A stretch of DNA of 6,973 bases from an uncultured Alphaproteobacteria bacterium (GTDB taxonomy: Bacteria; Pseudomonadota; Alphaproteobacteria; RF32; CAG-239). Shown one piece after another: positions 1 through 6,470 of the stretch. Within the stretch, counting starts at the first letter, position 1, and each line of letters starts with the position of its first letter. The notes beneath the pieces were generated by a model, which had not been told where the DNA came from, made no database searches, and was given only the letters and a program-made list of their open reading frames with translations. A program made the translations under genes and the position numbers. The DNA is taken from assembly GCA_946618745.1 (NCBI GenBank), contig CAMOLN010000049.1, positions 1 through 6,973 of the forward strand, read 5' to 3'.

Positions 1-765
1 CGGTTTAATAGCCTCCAAACGTTTAGCCTCAATATCATAAGCCAAAATATGCCCACCGTCTTGCAAAATATTACTCAAAGCCAAGGATTTACCCCCTGCT
101 CCGCAACAATAATCCATAATTTTATGTTCCGGCTTGGCATCAATCAAAACCGCCGCCAACTGACTGGCCTCATCTTGCACATCCAAATAACCGTCTTGCC
201 AAGCCATGCAATTATTCAACACCAATCTTTCGCCTATATGCAAACAATAAGGAGAATATTGCCCTTTGGTGCTTTCAATTCCCTCGGCTTTAAGTTTATT
301 CTGCAATTCATCTGCCGAAATTCCATGTGCTCTGACATCAGTCCTTGCTTGTCCGTTCAAGGCTTTGCAAAAATCTATATTACCAATTTTATCAAACAAC
401 CACTCCGGACATTCCGCCTCTACCCAATCCGGATAAGGCTCTTCGTTTTCTTGTTGCAACCACTCACGTTCCTCATCGCTCAACGGTGCCATTCCGTAAG
501 TCGCCCCGTCAAAAACCTCCGCCAAATTATCTCTGGCAAAATAAAGCAAAATCTTACGCGGTTCAGCACTCTTGGCATCAAAAGTCAATTTGCAACGATT
601 GCGAACAATCTGCCACACCGCATCAATAATAAATTTGCGGTCTTTCGAGCCGATATATTTGCGTGCTCTGATATAATCATTGATGATTTTATCGGCCGGT
701 TGTTCATCCTTAAACACTTCCGTGATAATCTCTAATATTGCTTGATAACGTGCGCCTGATTGCAT
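1..765 (-). CDS. RsmB/NOP2/Sun-family rRNA (cytosine-C5) methyltransferase, 3' end beyond window
   Basis: The first 255 residues of a protein whose frame stays open to the left edge, so the C-terminus is missing. I translated this strand directly. An N-terminal NusB-like RNA-binding part (MQSGARYQAILEII, then PADKIINDYIRARKYIGSKDR) is followed by VQDEASQLAA (196-205), the landmark before the SAM fold. The SAM-binding loop is DYCCGAGGKSLALS (218-231), and D244 in AYDIEAKR is the expected acidic ribose contact. Family members transfer a methyl group from SAM to C5 of an rRNA cytosine (C967 of 16S for E. coli RsmB) using two cysteines, which would lie outside the window. The exact target here is not shown, so no symbol is given. 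The ATG at 765 directly abuts the rlmE stop (TAA-ATG). AAGGAAG at 777-771 gives a good Shine-Dalgarno with 5-nt spacing, fixing the start and indicating translational coupling. Last visible gene of the ppx-ppx-rlmE transcript. Confidence 0.9.
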   Translation of the reverse strand, partial: MQSGARYQAILEIITEVFKDEQPADKIINDYIRARKYIGSKDRKFIIDAVWQIVRNRCKLTFDAKSAEPRKILLYFARDNLAEVFDGATYGMAPLSDEEREWLQQENEEPYPDWVEAECPEWLFDKIGNIDFCKALNGQARTDVRAHGISADELQNKLKAEGIESTKGQYSPYCLHIGERLVLNNCMAWQDGYLDVQDEASQLAAVLIDAKPEHKIMDYCCGAGGKSLALSNILQDGGHILAYDIEAKRLEAIKP

Positions 766-1461
766 TTAGGCTTCCTTTTTATATCCTATTGCTACAAAAT
801 ATGTCTCGGGAGATTCCTTGCGGCTGGCTGAAGGTTTACAATGTGCCACTTTATCAAAATTACGTTTGGCATCGGCCAACAACTCCCCTTCGGCTCCGCC
901 TTGAAAAACTTTAGCAATAAAAATTCCGCCTTTTTTCAAAACCTGCTTGGCAAAATCATAAGCCGCCTCCACCAAAGCTATCGTGCGTAAATGATCGGTT
1001 TGTTGATGTCCGATGGTATTGGCCGCCATATCGCTCATCACCACATCGGCCTCGCCGTTAAGCAGAGCTTTTAACTTATCCGGCGCATCATCGGAGGTAA
1101 AATCCTGACAAATCAGTTGTGCTCCTTCAATCGGTGCGGTCTCCAAAATATCAATACCGATAACCTTACCCTGTCCTTTGTTGCGCGCTACTGCAATCTG
1201 CGTCCAGCCGCCCGGCGCACAACCTAAATCAACAATATTTTTGCCTTTGCCTAAAAAATGATATTTTTCATCTAATTGTATCAGCTTAAACGCCGCCCGC
1301 GAACGATAGCCTAATCTTTGCGCTTCGCTCACATAAGGATCATTTAATTGTCTGAGCAACCATTGATTGGACGACTTCTTTTTATACTTGGCAGTTTTTA
1401 CCTTAACTGCTAAAGTATGCCGCCCTTCCACCAACTGGGCTGATTTAGTTGTTTTAGCCAT
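766..1461 (-). CDS. rlmE: 23S rRNA (uridine-2'-O-)-methyltransferase RlmE (FtsJ/RrmJ)
   Basis: A 231-residue FtsJ-family enzyme; the E. coli protein is 209 aa. It should 2'-O-methylate U2552 in the A loop of 23S rRNA on the 50S subunit, using SAM. The SAM loop VDLGCAPGGW is at 77-86. The K-D-K-E catalytic tetrad is complete: K59 (YRSRAAFKL), D144 (MSDMAAN), K184 (FIAKVFQG) and E219 (ESPETYF). These are offset by 20-21 residues from E. coli K38, D124, K164 and E199. The extra N-terminal residues (to about 30) are basic, as in other alphaproteobacterial versions, and may help bind rRNA. I chose the ATG at 1461 (MAKTTK), overlapping the upstream phosphatase gene by 8 nt. A TTG at 1479 would add six residues but is a weaker start with no visible ribosome-binding site. 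The adjacent rsmB-like gene begins immediately after the stop. Confidence 0.95.
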   Translation of the reverse strand: MAKTTKSAQLVEGRHTLAVKVKTAKYKKKSSNQWLLRQLNDPYVSEAQRLGYRSRAAFKLIQLDEKYHFLGKGKNIVDLGCAPGGWTQIAVARNKGQGKVIGIDILETAPIEGAQLICQDFTSDDAPDKLKALLNGEADVVMSDMAANTIGHQQTDHLRTIALVEAAYDFAKQVLKKGGIFIAKVFQGGAEGELLADAKRNFDKVAHCKPSASRKESPETYFVAIGYKKEA

Positions 1462-2404
1462 GTTTTTTATCTCTCTCAATCAAATTAGCAATAATAGCAT
1501 CTTTAGCACTTTTTAATGATACTGTCATATTATCAACTTTCAACAACCGTATAATTTGCGCAAAAATCACGCAAGCCGCTACAAATATCGGTGCCCTGCT
1601 TTCTCCCACATTTGGGTTTTTACCCAATTCTTCAACCGAACATTTATATAATTTTTGCAAAATATTAAAAACCTGTTTTGCTGTAATAACCTGACCATCT
1701 TCTGCTTCTCGATCATATTTATCTTTCCCCTCAATCATTGCCGTCAAACGTAAAGCGGTTGATGAAGTTGCCACAAAACTTATATCCTTCAAATCAGGCA
1801 TCTCCACCTCTGCCAAAAACTTTTGTAAATAGCCGTCAATCTCCTCTGCCAACTTTGCCGCTTTAACCTCATCATATTCATGCAAATCAAATTGCTCGGC
1901 AGCATTACGCGCTCCGTAAGGTATTGAAATTGTCTTAATCATTTTCGGTTTGTCGCTATTAGTAGCCAAACTTACCTCGGTTGAACCGCCGCCGACATCC
2001 CAAAGCAAAACATATTTACTCATGCCTCTGACATGTTCAATTGCACCTTCCAAATTTAATCTTGCTTCTTCTTCTCCGGCAATTATTTCCAATTCAATTC
2101 CGCTGAGATCTTTAATTTTATTGATAAATTCCGCTCCGTTTTTCGCCTGCCGACAAGCTGCCGTTGCTATTGCTCGCAAATTATGTCCGGTTACGTTATA
2201 TTCCCTTAAATGTTGTTTGATTTTATAAAAAGCATCTTCTCCCCGCATAATTGCCTGTTCGGTCAAACAATTATCCTCTTTCATTCCTTCGGCCAATCTG
2301 GTTGAATAATGCTCGGTAAACAATGTCTTGCCATTATCATCGCAAATCAACAAGCGACATGAATTTGAGCCCAAATCTATTGCCGCATAATTTCTACTTG
2401 TCAT
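1454..2404 (-). CDS. Divergent second Ppx/GppA-family phosphatase
   Basis: A 316-residue protein of the exopolyphosphatase/pppGpp-phosphohydrolase family (actin-like ASKHA fold). It lacks the C-terminal HD-like domain of the roughly 500-aa E. coli Ppx and GppA. The N-terminal phosphate loop is AIDLGSNSCRLLI (8-20). The EEARL motif has its second Glu at 113, matching catalytic E121 of E. coli Ppx, and DVGGGSTE is at 136-143, so the catalytic half looks intact. The C-terminal half is degenerate: GTSGT is replaced by ATSST (212-216), and the usual DRGxREG block reads LKSAKDAI (297-304). Substrate choice (polyP, pppGpp or something else) may therefore differ, or it may act as a partner subunit; both are inference. 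The ATG at 2404 overlaps the upstream paralogue by 11 nt and has AGGAAA at 2416-2411, spaced 6 nt. It sits between the canonical ppx and rlmE, which in many alphaproteobacteria are direct neighbours, suggesting a tandem duplication. Confidence 0.9.
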   Translation of the reverse strand: MTSRNYAAIDLGSNSCRLLICDDNGKTLFTEHYSTRLAEGMKEDNCLTEQAIMRGEDAFYKIKQHLREYNVTGHNLRAIATAACRQAKNGAEFINKIKDLSGIELEIIAGEEEARLNLEGAIEHVRGMSKYVLLWDVGGGSTEVSLATNSDKPKMIKTISIPYGARNAAEQFDLHEYDEVKAAKLAEEIDGYLQKFLAEVEMPDLKDISFVATSSTALRLTAMIEGKDKYDREAEDGQVITAKQVFNILQKLYKCSVEELGKNPNVGESRAPIFVAACVIFAQIIRLLKVDNMTVSLKSAKDAIIANLIERDKKHG

Positions 2405-3527
2405 TAGCGCTTTCCTGTAACTTTTGATTATTATTAAAATAATGGTTATGTTTCGACCAATAATTATGCCGTCTCCGGCGATGATAGTAGGGTTTCTTCT
2501 CTTTTTTATCGGGATGCATCAAATCCAGCAAAATCCCCTCGCGAATTCCCCTATCGGCAATGGTTATTTCCGAAACATCCCAAAAAGATAATATTCCTTC
2601 AATAATCGAACAACCGGCCACCGTCAAATCAGCCTTGGACGCACCGATACAGGCATGTTTTTTTCTCCCCTCATCACCCATGCGCTTAATCTTATTAATC
2701 GTGCGCAACAAGTCATAACGTCCCACCGTCAAACCGTCAACCACCGAACGATTATAATGCGACAAGTTCAAATACACCGCTCCCAAAACCGTAACCGTGC
2801 CGGAAGTTCCTAAAATTTGAATTTCCTGATTGGATATAGCCTCGGATATATGATATTTTTCCTCAAATTCAGCCAGAATTTTATGAGTGCGCTCTATAAT
2901 CGAATCATAAGCCAAATCGGTCATTTCATGATTGGGAAAAGCCTCCGATACCGTCACCACCCCGTAAGGCAACGAGGTATATCCCTCAATTATAGCCTTA
3001 CCCGAAGCTGTCATTCTCGCTAAAGATATTTCAGTAGATCCTCCGCCGATATCAAAAACCAAAGCTCTGCGAATATGCCGATTCAACAGCGGCACACAGC
3101 CGACCATCGCCAAACGAGCCTCTTCCTGTGAAGAAATGATTTCAATATTAAGTCCGGTTTCTTTTTTAACCAAATCCATAAAATATTGACAATTTTTGGC
3201 TCTGCGACATGCCGCTGTAGCCACAAACCGCGCCGCCTTAATCGGAGCATATTCCTCCAATACTCCGGCACAAACTCTCAAAGCATTAACCGTTCGCCGA
3301 ATAGCCGTATGCGACAACTCGTTATTATTGATTATTCCCTCGCCCAATCGCGTTATTTTGGAATAAGTTTCCACAATGCGAAAAGCTGAAGGTGTCGGTG
3401 TGGCTATTACCAAACGACAAGAATTAGTTCCCAAATCTATCGCGGCATAATTATCATGTTTATTTGTTGTTTTTATTTCTTCAATTCTTTCATCAGTCGC
3501 CGCTTTTTGTTTTTGCCAATAACGCAT
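2394..3527 (-). CDS. ppx: Ppx/GppA-family exopolyphosphatase / guanosine pentaphosphatase
   Basis: A 377-residue family member with all hallmark motifs: DLGTNSCRL (31-39), EEARL with the expected catalytic Glu at 136, DIGGGSTE (159-166), GTSGT (240-244) and ADRGIREGIL (324-333). Family members release phosphate from polyphosphate ends or from pppGpp in the cytoplasm; sequence alone does not separate the two, so the symbol is provisional. It lacks the extra C-terminal HD-like domain of the enterobacterial proteins. The last ~37 residues form an unusual basic, His/Tyr/Asn-rich tail starting KKEKKPYYHRRRRH (341-354), plausibly for binding polyanions (inference). I chose the ATG at 3527. An in-frame TTG at 3569 lies inside the loop of the preceding terminator and would make the first 14 residues an artefact. 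No clear Shine-Dalgarno precedes the ATG. It heads the transcript that continues through the second phosphatase, rlmE and the rsmB-like gene. Confidence 0.92.
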   Translation of the reverse strand: MRYWQKQKAATDERIEEIKTTNKHDNYAAIDLGTNSCRLVIATPTPSAFRIVETYSKITRLGEGIINNNELSHTAIRRTVNALRVCAGVLEEYAPIKAARFVATAACRRAKNCQYFMDLVKKETGLNIEIISSQEEARLAMVGCVPLLNRHIRRALVFDIGGGSTEISLARMTASGKAIIEGYTSLPYGVVTVSEAFPNHEMTDLAYDSIIERTHKILAEFEEKYHISEAISNQEIQILGTSGTVTVLGAVYLNLSHYNRSVVDGLTVGRYDLLRTINKIKRMGDEGRKKHACIGASKADLTVAGCSIIEGILSFWDVSEITIADRGIREGILLDLMHPDKKEKKPYYHRRRRHNYWSKHNHYFNNNQKLQESANDK

Positions 3528-3549
3528 TTTTATTAAATCTTTTAGCTGT

Positions 3550-3587
3550 AAAAAATAAACTTGGGACAAGTATATCCCAAGTTTATT
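3550..3587 (-). terminator. Rho-independent terminator of ccrM
   Basis: A perfect 13-bp inverted repeat pairs 3554-3566 with 3575-3587 around an 8-nt loop (3567-3574). On the minus strand it is followed by six U (3555-3550). It starts 26 nt past the ccrM stop codon, the right place and orientation to end ccrM transcription. There is no matching U run on the plus strand. It lies directly in front of ppx, whose start codon is only 22 nt beyond the U run. Confidence 0.88.
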
Positions 3588-3597
3588 AATTGCACAA
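3569..3597 (-). promoter_or_regulatory. Candidate sigma70-type promoter for the ppx-ppx-rlmE-rsmB-like transcript, embedded in the ccrM terminator
   Basis: On the minus strand TTGTGC (3597-3592, 3 of 6 to TTGACA) and TATACT (3574-3569, 5 of 6 to TATAAT) are separated by exactly 17 nt. The -10 box occupies six of the eight loop bases of the terminator. Initiation would fall near 3562, inside the second stem arm. Transcripts from this promoter would thus lack the first arm and could not form the hairpin, leaving a leader of about 35 nt before the ppx ATG. The -35 is weak and this is a by-eye prediction. Confidence 0.5.
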
Positions 3598-3612
3598 TAT
3601 ATTTTTTTAAAT

Positions 3613-4707
<1,095 letters not shown>

Positions 4708-4926
4708 CTACCAACCATACAGTTGTTAAAATACCAGTAATGACATTATGACAAACAGATGGTTATAAATTTATTAACGACGCCATATTTTTTGAAAAAA
4801 TCATAAAAAACAAGCAATTAAAAATAGATTTTATTTTATTCCTTAAATTTAATATTGACAAAACACCTCAATCAATCCATATTACTGCCAACAATCAATT
4901 ATTTATTCATTTAAAAACTATCTATT
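4708..4926. other. Divergent intergenic control region between ccrM and the secreted repeat-protein gene
   Basis: These 219 very AT-rich bases hold the leaders of two divergent genes and I see no coding sequence. The plus-strand promoter is listed separately. On the minus strand no convincing sigma70 promoter for ccrM stands out: TTGTCA at 4752-4747 has only poor -10 partners at short spacing. Two sites match TTAA-N7-TTAA in 7 of 8 positions, at 4726-4740 and 4763-4777. A short direct repeat TGACA-TTA-TGACA lies at 4741-4753. I found no GANTC in the region. Confidence 0.6.
4855..4883 (+). promoter_or_regulatory. Predicted sigma70-type promoter of the secreted repeat-protein gene
   Basis: A perfect -35 box TTGACA (4855-4860) is followed after 17 nt by CATATT (4878-4883, 4 of 6 to TATAAT). 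An alternative -10, TATTAC at 4880-4885, would need a 19-nt spacer. Initiation would be near 4890, giving a leader of about 37 nt. The leader contains no AGGAG-like sequence before the ATG at 4927, so initiation may be Shine-Dalgarno-independent. Confidence 0.5.
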
Positions 4927-5502
4927 ATGAAAAAATTATTTTTAGTAGCACTGATTTTTGCTTGTATTAGTGCTAAAGCTCAAGAAGATGATGGTTTGAT
5001 TTCAACTCCCTCATCATTCTTTGGGCCTCAAAAATTTACCGACTACAACCTGTCGGATGAAGCACGTTGCCAAACCCAAAGGGAGATAGTATCTTTACCG
5101 GGGGCTTTGGAAATTTTGGTTAACTATACTGTTTTTCACCCATTATGTGAAAGTGCAGAAGTAGAGATTCTCAACCAACCGTATGCCAAAGAGTTTTTCA
5201 GCCATTACCTTCATCCGCTGGCTCCCCAGACACAGTTAGCCATTCTGAGCCGCGATGATGCTCTGGACTTTTTCAAGGAGTGCAGCGGCCTCTATTGGAA
5301 TACTCTGGATCAACAAGCTCAAATAAAGTTGATTAACCGAGATGATGCCCAGGAATTACTCCAGTGTTACCTCGGGTGTCTCAGTGAAGAAACCCTTGCC
5401 GTTATGGCAGAGTTATCTAATGGTAAAGCGCTTTTGCAAACGCATAAGCAATTGATTTACAGATACCATGTATTCCGTTGTCCTGAATGGGAAAACCTCT
5501 AA
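4927..5502 (+). CDS. Secreted protein with 25-29-residue helical-type repeats, function unknown
   Basis: A 191-residue protein that I do not recognise. It begins with a signal peptide (MKKLFLVALIFACISAKA), with a likely signal-peptidase I site after AKA at residue 18, so it should be exported. The mature part has six cysteines (48, 74, 119, 147, 151, 185), an even number compatible with periplasmic disulfides. A repeated block of the type I-L-N/S-x-P/D-x-A-x-E/D-F/L-F/L recurs at about 54, 81, 106, 135 and 162, spaced 27, 25, 29 and 27. Segments such as HPLCESAEVEILNQP (71-85) and AQIKLI (131-136) closely resemble YPLCRRAQEQILNLP and AQMKIF in the convergent gene at 5538-6269. I infer that both belong to one family, this one exported and more diverged. 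It has a consensus -35 box but no Shine-Dalgarno, and ends 4 nt before a shared terminator. Confidence 0.8.
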   Translation: MKKLFLVALIFACISAKAQEDDGLISTPSSFFGPQKFTDYNLSDEARCQTQREIVSLPGALEILVNYTVFHPLCESAEVEILNQPYAKEFFSHYLHPLAPQTQLAILSRDDALDFFKECSGLYWNTLDQQAQIKLINRDDAQELLQCYLGCLSEETLAVMAELSNGKALLQTHKQLIYRYHVFRCPEWENL

Positions 5503-5542
5503 AACAACAGCCTCTCTTTCTCAAGAGAGGCTGTTTTTTATT
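5501..5542. terminator. Bidirectional terminator shared by the two convergent repeat-protein genes (copy 1 of a duplicated element)
   Basis: A perfect 13-bp stem pairs 5506-5518 with 5523-5535 around the loop TCTC. Six T (5534-5539) follow on the plus strand, ending the gene that stops at 5502. On the minus strand the hairpin is followed by TTGTTTTAG, a weaker U tract serving the gene whose stop is at 5540-5538. The core is nearly identical to the hairpin at 6357-6386. Aligned in opposite orientation with flanks, 36 of 42 positions match 6391-6350. Confidence 0.88.
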
Positions 5543-6269
5543 CGTCATCCCAAGTAGGGAGATTCAAAATTTGTTCTTGAGCTCTCCGGCACAAAGGATA
5601 ATTAGCTACCCTTTCGCGGATTATTTCCAATCTCTCCTCTTCGGGCAGCTTCATGAACAAGCCTTTAGTCGGCTCGTAAAGCTCCCAATGAGCAATATAC
5701 GGCACCAAAAACTTTTTTCTCATTTCCTTCGGCAGCCTAAACATTTTCATTTGAGCATCCGGAGTAGCTTCAAAATGGGCAACATACAGCAACCATAACT
5801 CTATGGCTTGCTCTTTCGGAAACTTGAAAAATTTAAAATCTTTTTCAAGACCCTCGAAATAATTGACATCAGAAGACAATGCCGATAAAACGCCTTTCAT
5901 TTCTTCAAACGGAAGTTTGAAAAAGTAACTTTGAACGGCATCATCAAGCCCGTGAGACTTGACATATACCGGCACAACCTTTTTTCTTACCTCCGGCTTA
6001 AGCTCAAAAATCTTTTTTGCCGCCTTTTCAAACAGGCTACCTGTACCCATACAAATAAGCAACAACGGCGCAACTTCTTCATCTGGCAGCTGGAAAATTT
6101 TCATCTGTGCTGCATTTGTAAGGACATGTTCAGCACAAAAGATCGGCAACACATCCTTACGAACCTCACTGGGCAAATCAAAAAGCCGTTCATGATCAAC
6201 TAACGAAATAGCCGCACCATTTCTGACTTTTTGCACCAATTGTTCCTGTTGTTTTGTTAACGTTTCCAT
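5538..6269 (-). CDS. 29-residue tandem-repeat protein, function unknown
   Basis: A 243-residue protein with no signal peptide or membrane segment, so probably cytosolic. I do not recognise it. It is built almost entirely of a 29-residue repeat anchored on a Leu-Pro pair. The anchor falls at residues 32, 61, 90, 119, 150, 179, 208 and 237: six steps of exactly 29 and one of 31. Approximate consensus from the anchor: LPxExRKxhLxxYVA, then xxxLxxAAQxKhFx. Rich in hydrophobic and charged residues, it probably forms an alpha-helical solenoid, a shape usually used for protein binding (inference). It shares motifs with the secreted gene at 4927-5502 and with the fragment at 6372-6470. A strong promoter lies at 6310-6337. 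No Shine-Dalgarno precedes the ATG at 6269; the leader is nearly pure A/T there. A HEAT-like or leucine-rich-variant fold is possible but not demonstrated. Confidence 0.85.
   Translation of the reverse strand: METLTKQQEQLVQKVRNGAAISLVDHERLFDLPSEVRKDVLPIFCAEHVLTNAAQMKIFQLPDEEVAPLLLICMGTGSLFEKAAKKIFELKPEVRKKVVPVYVKSHGLDDAVQSYFFKLPFEEMKGVLSALSSDVNYFEGLEKDFKFFKFPKEQAIELWLLYVAHFEATPDAQMKMFRLPKEMRKKFLVPYIAHWELYEPTKGLFMKLPEEERLEIIRERVANYPLCRRAQEQILNLPTWDDE
5562..6176 (-). repeat. Seven consecutive 29-codon (87-nt) protein repeats
   Basis: Residues 32-236 of the 243-aa protein form seven full units: 32-60, 61-89, 90-118, 119-149 (31 residues), 150-178, 179-207 and 208-236. A partial unit precedes them (about 21-31, ending HERLFD) and a truncated eighth follows (LPTWDDE). 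Unit ends are the most similar part: AAQMKIFQ, DAQMKMFR, KAAKKIFE, AVQSYFFK, RAQEQILN. The DNA copies are well diverged, so this is an old duplication rather than a recent slippage array. Confidence 0.85.
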
Positions 6270-6309
6270 TTTTAAAAAAATTAAATTAATAATTCAGTAA
6301 ATTGCCTTC

Positions 6310-6337
6310 ACTATATCAATTTCACTTTTTTTGTCAA
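6310..6337 (-). promoter_or_regulatory. Strong predicted sigma70-type promoter of the 29-residue repeat-protein gene
   Basis: On the minus strand a perfect TTGACA (6337-6332) and TATAGT (6315-6310, 5 of 6) are separated by 16 nt. Initiation near 6303 would give a leader of about 33 nt. A second perfect TTGACA lies 14 nt further upstream (6351-6346), making a direct repeat of TTGACAAAA. The promoter starts right behind the terminator at 6353-6386, so this gene is insulated from upstream transcription. Confidence 0.65.
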
Positions 6338-6349
6338 TAAAATTTTGTC

Positions 6350-6391
6350 AACAAAAAACAGCCTCTCTTTCTCAAGAGAGGCCGTTGTTTT
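6350..6391 (-). terminator. Terminator of the HAD gene / repeat-family remnant (copy 2 of the duplicated element)
   Basis: Positions 6357-6369 pair with 6374-6386 around a 4-nt loop. In the minus-strand RNA the one imperfect pair (6383/6360) is a G-U wobble. The stem is followed by six U (6358-6353), an excellent terminator for minus-strand transcription. On the plus strand that pair is A-C and the T tract is interrupted, so it works mainly leftwards. Positions 6357-6386 match 5506-5535 at 29 of 30 bases. Confidence 0.87.
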
Positions 6392-6470
6392 CTCCAGGTA
6401 AATCTCGCAAAATTTTCAACGCATCATCGCCAATCGGATAGTCGGCAATACGCTTGCGGATTACGGATTC
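6372..6470 (-). pseudogene. C-terminal remnant of a third repeat-family gene
   Basis: The minus strand from 6470 encodes ESVIRKRIADYPIGDDALK and then ILRDLPGENNGLS, ending at a TGA (6374-6372) inside the terminator. IRKRIADYP...ALKILRDLP aligns without gaps to the C-terminal end of the protein at 5538-6269 (IRERVANYP...AQEQILNLP), with 9 of 22 residues identical at the conserved repeat positions. There is no start codon and an in-frame TAA immediately upstream ends the HAD gene, so only about 32 codons of the family survive. The same relative order, repeat tail then terminator hairpin, is seen in the intact gene. I read it as a decayed or recombined third copy. A chance resemblance is unlikely but the stretch is short. 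Confidence 0.6.

Noticed and set aside
49..735. A 228-codon open frame on the plus strand.
   Set aside because: It is antisense to the RsmB/NOP-family gene, whose conserved motifs are unmistakable on the minus strand. The plus-strand translation shows no recognisable domain.
1462..1479. TTG at 1479 as the rlmE start, adding six residues.
   Set aside because: It has no ribosome-binding site and lengthens the overlap with the upstream gene. The ATG at 1461 is the better start.
3528..3569. TTG at 3569 as the ppx start, adding 14 residues.
   Set aside because: The codon is in the terminator loop and the added residues would be encoded by the stem and U run.
4708..4926. Methylation-controlled ccrM promoter through GANTC sites.
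   Set aside because: I found no GANTC in this intergenic region.
4957..4968. A lipoprotein reading of the secreted protein with Cys13 as lipid anchor.
   Set aside because: The residue before Ala-Cys is Phe, only 12 residues precede the Cys, and a clean AKA signal-peptidase I site follows.
5487..5798. A 103-codon plus-strand frame.
   Set aside because: It begins inside the end of the secreted gene, runs through the terminator and then lies antisense to the repeat-protein gene. It has no start signal or recognisable content.
5562..6176. A CRISPR array or DNA-level tandem repeat, suggested by the 87-nt periodicity.
   Set aside because: The periodicity is in the protein. The DNA copies have diverged and show no constant repeat with variable spacers.
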